Shown here: in pieces, positions 53,341 to 62,861 of the stretch
Numbering within the stretch: the stretch's first letter is position 1
How the letters are laid out: every line of letters begins with the position of its first letter
NCBI GenBank assembly: GCA_964351985.1
Contig: CAYGPR010000004.1
Coordinates: 73,820 to 137,819 of the forward strand
Direction: 5' to 3'
DNA length: 64,000 bases
DNA from: Meishania sp964351985
Lineage (GTDB): Bacteria; Bacteroidota; Bacteroidia; Flavobacteriales; Flavobacteriaceae
The notes under the pieces: generated by a model
Databases searched by the model: none
What the model was told of the DNA's origin: nothing
What the model saw: only the letters and a program-made list of their open reading frames with translations
Program-made: the position numbers and the translations under genes

Positions 53341-54612
53341 TTAATCAATCATCTCAAAACCGCAATAAGGAACCAGTACTTCTGGAATTCGAATTCCGTC
53401 AGCGGTCTGACAATTTTCTAAAATTCCTGCCAAAACCCTGGGCAGTGCTAAAGAACTTCCATTTAGTGTATGCGCCAATTGACTTTTGCCGTTTTCATCT
53501 TTATAGCGCAGCTTTAGACGATTCGCCTGATAGGTCTCGAAATTGGAGACCGAACTAATTTCTAGCCAACGGTCTTGTGCCGTACTGAAGACTTCAAAAT
53601 CATAGGTCAGGGCAGATGTAAATCCGAGATCGCCACCGCAGAGTCGTAGTAGGCGATAGGGTAATTTTAGTTCACGAAGAATGTTTTTTACATGTTCAAC
53701 CATGCCGTCCAAGGCTTTATATGAATTGTCGGGATGTTCTACCCGTACAATTTCAACCTTATCGAATTGATGAAGTCGATTGAGACCACGTACGTGGGCA
53801 CCATAACTCCCTGCTTCCCTTCGAAAGCAAGGTGTGTACCCTGTAAGACAAATGGGAAAATCGCTTTCGTTCAATATGACGTCCCTAAAAATATTCGTCA
53901 CTGGTACCTCGGCGGTAGGAATCAAATAGAGGTCATCTTCCCCAACGTGGTACATTTGGCCTTCCTTATCGGGCAATTGACCCGTGCCAAAACCTGAGGC
54001 GGCATTGACCAAATGCGGTACCTGTATTTCGGTGTAGCCCGCTTCGGTATTCTTGTCAAGAAAATAAGAAATTAGGGCTCGCTGCAAACGCGCTCCTTTA
54101 CCTTTATACACAGGAAACCCTGCACCGGTTATTTTTACGCCAAGTTCGAAATCGATGATATCGTATTTTTTTGCCAGTTCCCAATGGGGAAGGGCATCGG
54201 TGTTCAAAATGGGAATCTCTCCCTCTTTAAAGACTTCTAAGTTATCTTCCTCAGAACTTCCTGCGGGAACCGAAACGTGGGGAACATTCGGAATTTGGTA
54301 TAACACATTTTGAAGTTCTTCGGCCGCACTGTTCAGAACCTCGCCCAAATGTTTCGATTCTTCCTTCAAGGCTCCCGTCTTTTCTTTGAGTACATTGGCT
54401 TCTTCAGCTTTGCCGCTTTTAAAAAGTTCACCGATCTCTTTCGAGAGTTTGTTGCTTTCGGCCAGAATATTGTCAAGTTGTGTCTGGGTTGCACGACGTT
54501 TTTCATCCAACTGAATAACACTTTCAATCAAGGGAGCGGCATCGATGTTCCTTTTTTTGAGCGCGGTAATGACTCCATTCTTGGTATCTCGAATTGCCTG
54601 TAGTTGCAACAT
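53341..54612 (-). CDS. serS: Seryl-tRNA synthetase
   Basis: A 423-residue class II synthetase. N-terminal coiled-coil arm (RATQTQLDNILAESNKLSKEIGELF), motif 2 in CFRREAGSYGAHVRGLNRLHQFDKVE, and motif 3 in LNGSSLALPRVLAGILENCQ. Charges tRNA-Ser in the cytoplasm. Single gene between the TPR gene and the HTTM gene. Confidence 0.95.
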   Translation of the reverse strand: MLQLQAIRDTKNGVITALKKRNIDAAPLIESVIQLDEKRRATQTQLDNILAESNKLSKEIGELFKSGKAEEANVLKEKTGALKEESKHLGEVLNSAAEELQNVLYQIPNVPHVSVPAGSSEEDNLEVFKEGEIPILNTDALPHWELAKKYDIIDFELGVKITGAGFPVYKGKGARLQRALISYFLDKNTEAGYTEIQVPHLVNAASGFGTGQLPDKEGQMYHVGEDDLYLIPTAEVPVTNIFRDVILNESDFPICLTGYTPCFRREAGSYGAHVRGLNRLHQFDKVEIVRVEHPDNSYKALDGMVEHVKNILRELKLPYRLLRLCGGDLGFTSALTYDFEVFSTAQDRWLEISSVSNFETYQANRLKLRYKDENGKSQLAHTLNGSSLALPRVLAGILENCQTADGIRIPEVLVPYCGFEMID

Positions 54613-54682
54613 TCTTGTATTGTTTTATTGAACAAATTTAAGGTAATCCGATGATTTCGGAACTAAAACGTTCTTTAAAAAC

Positions 54683-56017
54683 TTAGAGATGACTTTTGTC
54701 TTTAAGTTGAGATGGCAAAATCCATTCGTGGTGGGTAAAATGTTGCCATGGGGTGTTGGCCAAATCAATTTCAGGATTGATGAAAGTGCGCAAAGGCCTA
54801 CCGTTAACGCTTATTTTCGAGTTCACGAATACGGAAACATCCTGCCCTTTTATAGTATATTCCTTTTTTAAACGTTGTGCGAATTGCCAAATAAAGTCTG
54901 GATAGGCCGCTATTCTTCTTTTTTGTTTTTTGGTGAGATAGTCATCAAGGTCAACAATTTTTGAAACGCCTGTCTTAATGTCCAAAACAGTAAAATCAAT
55001 ATTCCCGGCACGGCTTCGCAGCATCATGCGCCAGCTGAGGCGATGTCCCTCTTCCGTCCACAAAACTTCGTCTTTTAAAAAATGTTGCCGAAGCGGCAAG
55101 GCGAATTGAATCAGAAAATAAACTCCACCTAACCCCAGTATGACATTTTTGTAAGATGGAACTTGAATTTCACCACCCGCGTAGGGTTCTTTTTTCTTGA
55201 AGAATATCTTCCTGATAACTTCAGGCTCGAAAAAGAACACCGTGAAGGCCAATGACAAATAGGGGAATATTCCGATTTGAAAAACTATCGAATTGAAAAG
55301 ATGGAAAAAAATGGAAATGACAAAAGCGACCTTACGGGTCGGTTTCCATAATAATGCCGGAATAATTAGAAAATCGAATAAAATTCCAAAGATACCAACG
55401 ACTTTATGAACCCATGCCTCTTGCAGCAAAACACCGATAATAGGGTAATCTGCCTTATCGAGCATTAATATCCTAACGATGCCGAAATCAAGCCAGTCAC
55501 CATATAATTTGGCTATCGAGGCGTACGTGTAGACGATAAAAAGTTGCAAGACAACGGCCCATTTAACATAGCTATGCATATAATCGTGCCGCAATGCCGG
55601 ATTTTGTCTTGTATCTAGGGAATAGCCTCGATTTGCGGGAAAAAAGCACATGAACAACGAAATCAATATCAATAGATAATAATGATTGTTGTACGATGAT
55701 TTCTGCATCAGGTAAACGGCGGTCCATAATATCGTGAACGAGATAATACTGAACCTGTATTTGTATCCGAGGGCGATACAGACCCCTAAGGTACCCATAA
55801 TGAAAAAATAGAAGTACATGCCATTTCCAGGAAGCGGCTGTAACCATTCAAAACCGATAAAGGAGAATGTGAATTGCGGTTCTACCAAGGTTCTTCTGAT
55901 CCAACCCGTTACGATGGCACCGTAGCATTCTAGGGCCACCAATATTCCGAAGAAAATCCTGAAAATCAATAAGGGTGAGTTATCGATTTTTGTAAAAAGA
56001 AAACGATTCAGCATCAC
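54683..56017 (-). CDS. HTTM-domain (vitamin K-dependent gamma-carboxylase-like) membrane protein
   Basis: A 444-residue polytopic protein of the HTTM superfamily: LLIFRIFFGILVALECYG at the N-terminus, TAVYLMQKSSYNNHYYLLILISLFMCFFPA, and IVYTYASIAKLYGDWLDFGI, then a large soluble C-terminus (GHRLSWRMMLRSRAGNIDFTVLD). Similar proteins are related to vertebrate gamma-glutamyl carboxylase, but the bacterial activity is not known. It overlaps ribF by four bases, so the pair is translationally coupled. Confidence 0.75.
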   Translation of the reverse strand: MMLNRFLFTKIDNSPLLIFRIFFGILVALECYGAIVTGWIRRTLVEPQFTFSFIGFEWLQPLPGNGMYFYFFIMGTLGVCIALGYKYRFSIISFTILWTAVYLMQKSSYNNHYYLLILISLFMCFFPANRGYSLDTRQNPALRHDYMHSYVKWAVVLQLFIVYTYASIAKLYGDWLDFGIVRILMLDKADYPIIGVLLQEAWVHKVVGIFGILFDFLIIPALLWKPTRKVAFVISIFFHLFNSIVFQIGIFPYLSLAFTVFFFEPEVIRKIFFKKKEPYAGGEIQVPSYKNVILGLGGVYFLIQFALPLRQHFLKDEVLWTEEGHRLSWRMMLRSRAGNIDFTVLDIKTGVSKIVDLDDYLTKKQKRRIAAYPDFIWQFAQRLKKEYTIKGQDVSVFVNSKISVNGRPLRTFINPEIDLANTPWQHFTHHEWILPSQLKDKSHL

Positions 56018-56940
56018 CTCAAAATTAAATCGAACGAGGTTTGCTTATCGTTCAGTAATTGATTCTTCAGTGCGTCGATCGAATCGAATTTGACCTCGTC
56101 GCGAAGCCTATGCATGATATCTACCCGGATTTCCTCTTCGTAAAGGTCTTGGTCAAAATCGAAAAAATGGACTTCGATACTTTGCTCGGTGCCTTCGACG
56201 GTGGGGTTGAACCCAATATTCATCATGCCATGAACCGTCGATGGTCCAATTTTGCTTTTCACCACGTAGACCCCATTTTTGGGAATAAGTTTATAACTTT
56301 CTTTAATATGGATATTCGCCGTGGGGAAGCCTAGTTGTTTTCCCAGCCCCTTTCCTTTGATGACCTTACCTGTCAACATATAGTTATAGCCTAAATATTT
56401 GTTTGCGGTTTCTATGGCTCCTTCGCCTAGGGCCTTTCTTATTTTGGTGGAACTTACCGAGACATCATCCACTTCCTGCGCCGTTATTTCTTCGACCTGA
56501 AAATCAAAGGTGCTTCCGAAGGCTCTTAAATCAGTAATATTGGCATTTCTGTTTCGACCAAATCGATGGTCGTAGCCAATAATTATTTTCTTCATTTTCA
56601 AGGTATTGACCAAATTGTCGCGTACAAATTCCGTGGCGGTCAATCGTGAAAAGTCTTTGGTAAAAGGATGGATGATAAGATAGTCCAATCCCAATTGCTT
56701 CAGGATCTGTGATTTTTCATCAATGGTATTTAGCAATTTAATATCGGCATCTTTTTGCAGTACCATTCTTGGATGGGGAAAGAACGTGAGCACGGTCGAT
56801 TTCAAATGCAGTTCTTGAGCCGACCGAATTACGCGTTGCAAAATTTTACGGTGGCCCACATGAACTCCATCAAAGGTTCCAATGGTAAGGACCGTAGGGT
56901 GTTCTTCATCGAATTTAGATATACTTTGAACTGTTAGCAC
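56014..56940 (-). CDS. ribF: Bifunctional riboflavin kinase / FAD synthetase
   Basis: A 308-residue RibF. N-terminal nucleotidyltransferase with LTIGTFDGVHVGHRKILQ, and YDHRFGRNRNANI, followed by the C-terminal riboflavin kinase (GKGLGKQLGFPTANI). It makes FMN and FAD. Its start is close to the divergent metalloprotease gene. Overlaps HTTM gene's start. Confidence 0.95.
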   Translation of the reverse strand: MLTVQSISKFDEEHPTVLTIGTFDGVHVGHRKILQRVIRSAQELHLKSTVLTFFPHPRMVLQKDADIKLLNTIDEKSQILKQLGLDYLIIHPFTKDFSRLTATEFVRDNLVNTLKMKKIIIGYDHRFGRNRNANITDLRAFGSTFDFQVEEITAQEVDDVSVSSTKIRKALGEGAIETANKYLGYNYMLTGKVIKGKGLGKQLGFPTANIHIKESYKLIPKNGVYVVKSKIGPSTVHGMMNIGFNPTVEGTEQSIEVHFFDFDQDLYEEEIRVDIMHRLRDEVKFDSIDALKNQLLNDKQTSFDLILR

Positions 56941-56964
56941 TTAAGCGGGATAATAAAAAAGAGT

Positions 56965-56972
56965 TATATTTG
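56965..56972 (+). promoter_or_regulatory. -7 promoter element TATATTTG for the metalloprotease operon
   Basis: Matches TAnnTTTG, 22 bases before the ATG at 56994. It overlaps an in-frame TTG at 56970, which rules against that TTG as a start codon. The -33 box is not clear. Confidence 0.5.
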
Positions 56973-56993
56973 ATTTTGGCTAAAAACCCCTTG

Positions 56994-59900
56994 ATGGCTA
57001 CTAAATTACGTCTTGTTTTTTCAATTACCATAGCATTTCTATCCTTTTACGGTCACGAACAAAATAGCTATTGGAAACAAGAATCTTCACAAAATAAAGT
57101 TCAAAAGGGGTTTACGGAACGTTTTGATATTCAAAAAGGAACGGTTTTCACCTTTGACGAGGCCATCTTTAAAAAAGAACTGACCATTGTTTCAAAAGCT
57201 AGTAGGAGTTCAAAGGTTCTATATTTTCCAAATGTTGAGGGTCAACTAATTCCCTTTACGGTTTCGGAATCTCCCGTGATGTCCCCTGAATTAGCTGCAA
57301 AATTCCCGGAAATAAAATCTTTTGTAGGTTACGGACTTAACGATAAGGGCGTGAAAATTCGATTTAGTGTATCCCATAAAGGCGTACAGAGTATGATAAT
57401 CGATTCACGTGCGAAGGGCACGGTATTCATGCAAAAAGACGGGAAAGGGAAGTACGTGGTCTATAATAGAGATGGTCTTACCTCAAATACCGATTTCATT
57501 TGCGAGACAAAATCGTTTATGGAACAAAATATGGGTGTAAGTACGCAAAAACTACCCGAAAATAGAGTACTTCGAAAATTTCGGTTGGCCGTATCGGCTT
57601 CTGGAGAGTACACCAATTATCACGGTGGCACCAAGGCGGATGCCATGGCCGCTATCAATGCTACATTAACCCGTGTTAACGAAGTTTATGAAACCGATTT
57701 CGGGGTTTCGCTTGAACTCATTGCCAATAACGATGATGTGGTTTATACCAATGCGGCGAACGATCCCTATACCGGAAACTTGAATGCTCAGGTTCAAGAC
57801 GCATTGGACACCACTATCGGGGCCGAAAATTATGATATCGGGCATTTGTTCCATAAAGACCAAAATGGAGGTAATGCTGGGTTTATCGGTTCGGTCTGTC
57901 GAAATAACAGAAAAGGGAGCGCGTATTCTTCAGGGGAAAATCCCGAAGGTGATTTGTTCGATATTGATTTTGTTTCACACGAGATGGGGCATCAATTTGG
58001 TGCCAATCATACGTGGTCTTTTGAACCTGAAGGCACAGAGGTACAAGTCGAGCCGGCCAGTGGCACGACAATTATGGGATATGCCGGAATTACCGGCAAC
58101 AATAACGTAGCGCCTAATGGCGATGATTATTTCCATTATCTGACCATTGAACAAGTATCCGAGTATTTGACTACCGTCAGTTGTGGTGCAATAGTCGAAA
58201 ATTTGTCTAATACCGGTCCTGAAGTGGTCGACGTTGGTGATTTTATTATCCCAAAATCTACGGCCTTTGTTCTTGAGGGGTCGGCTACCGATGCAGATGT
58301 CGATAATGTGTTGACTTATACCTGGGAGCAAATCGACAATGGTGTGGTAACCCGTGAGACTTTTGGGCCTACCAATTCGGCGGGAGCCAATTTTAGATCT
58401 TTAAAACCTTCAATCTCTCCGATTCGCTATTTTCCAAGATTGGCAAGGGTAATTCAAGGAAATTTGACACAGGTAAATCCACCGATAAATTCTGCTTGGG
58501 AGACGGTTTCAGATATAGAACGTGATTTGAACTTTGCTTTTACTGTGAGGGACAACGCCGAAGGTGGTGGGCAGGTAGCCTCCGATGAGGTAAAGGTATC
58601 GGTGGTCAATAGCGCTGGCCCCTTTAAAGTGACTTCTCAGGCTAATAGCGGTTCGTTCGCAGCGGGGTCGGTGCAAGAAATTGTTTGGGATGTAGCAAAT
58701 ACGGAAAAGGCTCCGGTGAATGCTGCCAATGTAGATATATTTCTTTCCGTAAACGGAGGTTTGACCTTTGTTGATACTTTGGCGCTGAATACGCCCAATG
58801 ATGGAAGCCACAAAGTGGTTCTTCCTGGTAAACCTACCACTAGTGCACGAGTCATGGTAAAGGCAAGCGATAATATTTTTTATGCTGTCAATACATTGGA
58901 TTTTACCATTCAAGCATCCGAAATCGTATTGAACTTTTCAGAACTCGAATATGGCGTATGTCAACCGGATAGTCTTGTGGTTCCTTTTTCCTATGAAACG
59001 TTTCTCGGCTTTAACGAAGAAGTTACGTTAAGCGCGGTTTTTCCACCACCCGGTTTGAATATTGCTTTTTCAACAACTACGGTGACAAACGATACCCTTG
59101 TCAACATTACCTTCTCGGGCACCGAGAATTTGGTGGAAGGCAATTATGCTGTTAGAATTTTGGCGAGCGGCACTACTATATCGCGTGAGGTAGAATTGAA
59201 TCTGAGCATATTTGATACTGATTTTGAGGATATTGTATTGGTCTCTCCTGCCGACGGTTTAGTAGATTCATCCCTTAAAATAATGGTGGAATGGGAAGAG
59301 GTAGCCTCCGCAATTTCATACGATGTTGAGGTGGCCACAGATTTGGCTTTTACCAATATCGTTGATTCGGCCAATTTAATTGCGAATACCTACCGACCTA
59401 GTGGATTAGACCACGAAACTTCCTACTATTGGAGGGTAAAACCGAAGAATACATGTGGCGAAGGTGCTTTTGGCACCCCTTTTAGCTTTACGACCATTGC
59501 GTTTAGCTGTGAGGCAAAGTCGGGAGATAATTTACCACTGGGTATATCTTCGACAGGTACGCCCAAGTTAACTTCAAAGGTCGTCTTTCGAGAAGACCTT
59601 GTACTGTCTGATATCAATGTCAATCTTGATATCGAACACTCGTATGTGTCCGATTTATCAATAACGTTAACGTCGCCATCGGGTACGACCGTGGCATTGG
59701 TCTCGAGTTCTTGTGGAGATTTGAAAGATATCAACGCTACTTTTGATGATGATGGAGATCCGTTCGCATGCTCTGGAAATCCCGCGATTACGGGGACTGT
59801 AAGACCTTTGGGTTCGTTAAGGGCTTTTGAAGGAGAATCGATTTTAGGGGAATGGATCTTAGAGGTTTCCGATAATGCACCCTCCGATGGTGGCTCGGTC

Positions 59901-60761
59901 AATAATTTTTCCCTAGAGGTATGTATCGAAGGTGAGTTCAGGCCAGATGAAGACAACGACGGCGTTTTTGATGATGGAGATGATTTGTGTCTTGGTACTC
60001 CCGAAGGAGCCGAAGTTGATTCAACAGGTTGTAGGATATTCCGATTTCCGGCCGATAATTTTTCCATTGAGATTCAGAGTGAATCGTGTCGTAACGGTAA
60101 TGATGGAACCATTGATGTAACGGCTACGTTGCCCCTAAACTATGAGATTACCGTAACGGGCAATGGTACCGATGTGTCCCAAGGTTTTAGGGACTCTTTT
60201 GGACTATCTAATTTGGCCGCAGGTTCTTATGAAATATGTATTACGGCCATGGAAGGTGAAATTGAATATGAACCCAATTGTTTCACTGTGGTGGTCACTG
60301 AACCTGATGTACTCTCGGTGAGTTCAAAAGCCGATTTGGAAGGAAGACTGATTACATTGAATTTAGAAGGAGCCGAAAATTATTTTATCGAATTGAACGG
60401 CAAAATTATACAGACGGCGGCGAATGAGATTACCCTTGATTTAAAAAATGGCGGAAACAGCCTGAAAGTTTCTACCGGATTGCTGTGTCAAGGAACTTAC
60501 GAGGAAGAACTGTTCGTTTCGGATACACCTTTGATATACCCTAATCCCTTTGTTGATGTTACCAAGGCATTTTTGCCTACGGGCCTAAAAGATATTACGG
60601 TCGGTATTTTTTCGGCTAACGGCCAGTTCATCAAAAGTAGAACCTATGTCAAGGACGGTACCGAGTTGGAACTGGATTTCTTAGGTCTACCTTCGGGAAT
60701 GTATTATGTAAAGTTTGAAGGACCCCAAATAAAAGCCGCGCTAAAAGTGATTAAGAAATGA
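56994..60761 (+). CDS. Secreted reprolysin-like metalloprotease with P-domain and T9SS sorting domain
   Basis: A 1255-residue multidomain protein. Signal peptide (MATKLRLVFSITIAFLSFYG), propeptide, reprolysin-like zinc peptidase with HEMGHQFGANH (residues 329-339) and a Met-turn IMGYAGI, beta-sandwich/FN3-like modules, a proprotein-convertase P-domain from about residue 838 (LSDINVNLDIEHSYVSDLSITLTSPSG), a Thr-type-3-like calcium motif (DEDNDGVFDDGDD), and a C-terminal T9SS domain (IYPNPF, then GMYYVKF). It should be secreted or surface-held. Its stop overlaps the lipoprotein start in ATGA. Confidence 0.9.
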   Translation: MATKLRLVFSITIAFLSFYGHEQNSYWKQESSQNKVQKGFTERFDIQKGTVFTFDEAIFKKELTIVSKASRSSKVLYFPNVEGQLIPFTVSESPVMSPELAAKFPEIKSFVGYGLNDKGVKIRFSVSHKGVQSMIIDSRAKGTVFMQKDGKGKYVVYNRDGLTSNTDFICETKSFMEQNMGVSTQKLPENRVLRKFRLAVSASGEYTNYHGGTKADAMAAINATLTRVNEVYETDFGVSLELIANNDDVVYTNAANDPYTGNLNAQVQDALDTTIGAENYDIGHLFHKDQNGGNAGFIGSVCRNNRKGSAYSSGENPEGDLFDIDFVSHEMGHQFGANHTWSFEPEGTEVQVEPASGTTIMGYAGITGNNNVAPNGDDYFHYLTIEQVSEYLTTVSCGAIVENLSNTGPEVVDVGDFIIPKSTAFVLEGSATDADVDNVLTYTWEQIDNGVVTRETFGPTNSAGANFRSLKPSISPIRYFPRLARVIQGNLTQVNPPINSAWETVSDIERDLNFAFTVRDNAEGGGQVASDEVKVSVVNSAGPFKVTSQANSGSFAAGSVQEIVWDVANTEKAPVNAANVDIFLSVNGGLTFVDTLALNTPNDGSHKVVLPGKPTTSARVMVKASDNIFYAVNTLDFTIQASEIVLNFSELEYGVCQPDSLVVPFSYETFLGFNEEVTLSAVFPPPGLNIAFSTTTVTNDTLVNITFSGTENLVEGNYAVRILASGTTISREVELNLSIFDTDFEDIVLVSPADGLVDSSLKIMVEWEEVASAISYDVEVATDLAFTNIVDSANLIANTYRPSGLDHETSYYWRVKPKNTCGEGAFGTPFSFTTIAFSCEAKSGDNLPLGISSTGTPKLTSKVVFREDLVLSDINVNLDIEHSYVSDLSITLTSPSGTTVALVSSSCGDLKDINATFDDDGDPFACSGNPAITGTVRPLGSLRAFEGESILGEWILEVSDNAPSDGGSVNNFSLEVCIEGEFRPDEDNDGVFDDGDDLCLGTPEGAEVDSTGCRIFRFPADNFSIEIQSESCRNGNDGTIDVTATLPLNYEITVTGNGTDVSQGFRDSFGLSNLAAGSYEICITAMEGEIEYEPNCFTVVVTEPDVLSVSSKADLEGRLITLNLEGAENYFIELNGKIIQTAANEITLDLKNGGNSLKVSTGLLCQGTYEEELFVSDTPLIYPNPFVDVTKAFLPTGLKDITVGIFSANGQFIKSRTYVKDGTELELDFLGLPSGMYYVKFEGPQIKAALKVIKK

Positions 60762-61438
60762 GAATTTTATCATTCATATTGATAGGTGTTTTTTTTGTGG
60801 GATGCAAAAAAAAGGACCCGCCGAAACTGCCGCAAATTGCCCAATTGGTTGCTCCACAGACAAATTCTGAATGCACTACGGGCGAAAGCTTGAACGAAAC
60901 GACCAGTCGGGTAGAATTTCAATGGATGGCGGCAGATTTTGTAGAAACCTATGAATTGAGGGTTACCAACTTAAATACGAATGTTGCCCAAACAATAAGC
61001 ACACAAGGTCTTTCGGCTAAATTGCCCTTAGAAAAGGGTGCGCCTTTTTCTTGGTATGTCAATACAAAGAATTCGCAGGCAGCTCAAATAACGGCAAGTG
61101 AGACATGGCGCTTCTACAATGTAGGTTCCGAAACTACTTACCCGCCTTTTCCACCGGAAATAGTGTTCCCTAAATCGTCCGAGTCGGTATTCAAGGATGT
61201 TAACAATGATGTGGTCCTCGATTGGAAAGGGTCTGATGTTGATAACGATATTGTGGAATACGAGGTGTATTTTTCGACCGAGACTCCGCCTTCTACCTTG
61301 ATTGCCACTCCCTCGGCCGGTGATACCTCACAAAAGGTCAGCGTGGCATCCGGTACGGTATACTATTGGAAAGTGATAGCCAAAGACAGCGAAGGCAATA
61401 CGGCCGATTCAGGCGTATTTAGCTTTAAAGTACTTTGA
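60758..61438 (+). CDS. FN3-like lipoprotein, co-transcribed with the metalloprotease
   Basis: A 226-residue lipoprotein (FFVGC, Cys16) with two fibronectin-III-like modules (VEFQWMAADFVETYELRVTNL, VVLDWKGSDVDNDIVEYEVYF and YYWKVIAKDSEGNTADSG). Start overlaps the protease stop by four bases (ATGA), a sign of coupled translation. The modules look like those of the protease, so it may bind it or share its substrate at the outer membrane; this is inference. Confidence 0.75.
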   Translation: MRILSFILIGVFFVGCKKKDPPKLPQIAQLVAPQTNSECTTGESLNETTSRVEFQWMAADFVETYELRVTNLNTNVAQTISTQGLSAKLPLEKGAPFSWYVNTKNSQAAQITASETWRFYNVGSETTYPPFPPEIVFPKSSESVFKDVNNDVVLDWKGSDVDNDIVEYEVYFSTETPPSTLIATPSAGDTSQKVSVASGTVYYWKVIAKDSEGNTADSGVFSFKVL

Positions 61439-61440
61439 GC

Positions 61441-62070
61441 CTAGGTATTATTGAATTCGTTCATCGTATTCTTTACTCCTGATAGAACGAATGCTTTAAT
61501 TAGTTTTGAGGATCTGTCAAATCGTTCGTTCAGTGCCGATCTTTCTTCTTCGTTCCATTCGCCTAGAACATAATCGACTTGCCTTCCTTTTCCAAAATCG
61601 GAGCCCACTCCGAAACGTAACCTGTTGTATGTAGTGGTTTGTAGTGTTTGCTGAATATCTTTGAGGCCGTTGTGCCCACCGTCACTTCCCTTGGTTTTTA
61701 GGCGCAATGTTCCGAAGGGTAAGTTGATATCGTCGGTAATGACCAATAGGTTTTCCATCGGAACTTTTTCTTTTTCAAGCCAATATTTCAGTGCCTTACC
61801 GCTAAGGTTCATATAAGTGGATGGCTTTAAGCAAATTATGGTTCTTCCTTTGGTCTTGAAACTACCAATATCACCGAGACGTGCTGTTTCAAATATGAAA
61901 TCTTCATGGGTCGCCAAGGCGTCCAGTATTTTGAATCCTACATTATGTCTCGTTTCAGCATATTCCGAACCGATATTGCCCAGACCTACGATTAAAAACT
62001 TCTTCATTGGATCGGATTCTTCGACAGCGGATTTTGAACTGTAGAAAAGAGATTTAAGAAATTCGAACAT
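61441..62070 (-). CDS. pth: Peptidyl-tRNA hydrolase
   Basis: A 209-residue Pth. Core: FLIVGLGNIGSEYAETRHNVGFKILDAL (with the catalytic His in RHNVG), KPSTYMNLSGKAL and DDINLPFGTLRLKTKGSDGGHNGLKDI. I start at the ATG of MFEFLKSLF, which gives the short N-terminal lead common in the family; the longer frame (to 62106) would overlap the terminator hairpin. It recycles peptidyl-tRNA. Convergent with the FN3 lipoprotein gene, two bases apart. Confidence 0.9.
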   Translation of the reverse strand: MFEFLKSLFYSSKSAVEESDPMKKFLIVGLGNIGSEYAETRHNVGFKILDALATHEDFIFETARLGDIGSFKTKGRTIICLKPSTYMNLSGKALKYWLEKEKVPMENLLVITDDINLPFGTLRLKTKGSDGGHNGLKDIQQTLQTTTYNRLRFGVGSDFGKGRQVDYVLGEWNEEERSALNERFDRSSKLIKAFVLSGVKNTMNEFNNT

Positions 62071-62096
62071 GATTGCATCTCCAGTTGCATAAAAAT

Positions 62097-62130
62097 ACAA
62101 AAGCATCCCACAAGCGCGGAATGCTTTTGT
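62097..62130 (-). terminator. Intrinsic terminator between rplY and pth
   Basis: Ten-base stem ACAAAAGCAT/ATGCTTTTGT followed on the minus strand by TATTTTTAT, 18 bases past the rplY stop. It probably lowers read-through into pth. Confidence 0.75.
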
Positions 62131-62147
62131 TTATAAATCTAAGAAAA

Positions 62148-62819
62148 TTATTCCTTATTTTCTCCTTCGGCCGGTGCATCGCCACCTTCAGAAGCGCCCT
62201 CGGCTCCTTCAGCAACCGCTCCTTCTTCTCCTTCAACTCCTTCCAGTTCTTCCTCATCTACCAATTCAACTATTGCGGCACGTTGCGTCTTGACTTGCAC
62301 TACCACAGTACTTTCAGGGTGCAGAATTGTAAAATCATCATTCAAAAGAGATTCAACGGTAATATTATCCCCTATTTTCAGTTTTGAAATATCTATATCA
62401 AAGAAATCCGGCAATTTATCCGGTAAAGCCTTAATGGCAAGCTTTCTTTTTCTGAACAAGAGACGACCACCGTTTCGAACCCCAGGGGAGTTTCCTTGTA
62501 ATCGAACAGGAATGTTCATCGTAACTTCTTTGTCATCGAATAGTTGGTAAAAATCAATATGCAAAATTTTATCCGTTACAGGATGAAACTGAATATCCTG
62601 CAAAATAGCTTTTACCTTCCCTTCACCTAAATCAACCTTTACAGTATGCGCGGCTCCGGTGTACACTAAATCTCTGAACGCTAGTTCATCTGCCGAAAAG
62701 TGTAATGGTTTTTCCCCTCCGTATACCACGCAAGGAACCTTTCCAGCATTACGTAGGGCCTTCGTTGCCTTTTTGCCCACGCTTTCTCTTTCTGATCCTT
62801 TAATTGTAATTGATTTCAT
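62148..62819 (-). CDS. rplY: 50S ribosomal protein L25 (long CTC form)
   Basis: A 223-residue L25/Ctc: RESVGKKATKALRNAGKVPCVVYGG, binding 5S rRNA, an intermediate beta-domain, and a Glu/Ala/Gly-rich acidic tail of about 40 residues at the C-terminus (EEELEGVEGEEGAVAEGAEG). The tail is longer than in E. coli L25, as usual for Bacteroidota. Paired with prs on the minus strand, 42 bases apart, likely one transcript. Confidence 0.95.
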   Translation of the reverse strand: MKSITIKGSERESVGKKATKALRNAGKVPCVVYGGEKPLHFSADELAFRDLVYTGAAHTVKVDLGEGKVKAILQDIQFHPVTDKILHIDFYQLFDDKEVTMNIPVRLQGNSPGVRNGGRLLFRKRKLAIKALPDKLPDFFDIDISKLKIGDNITVESLLNDDFTILHPESTVVVQVKTQRAAIVELVDEEELEGVEGEEGAVAEGAEGASEGGDAPAEGENKE

Positions 62820-62861
62820 TATATAGTTTAAAAATTAATAATATACATTCCTTTAATTCGG

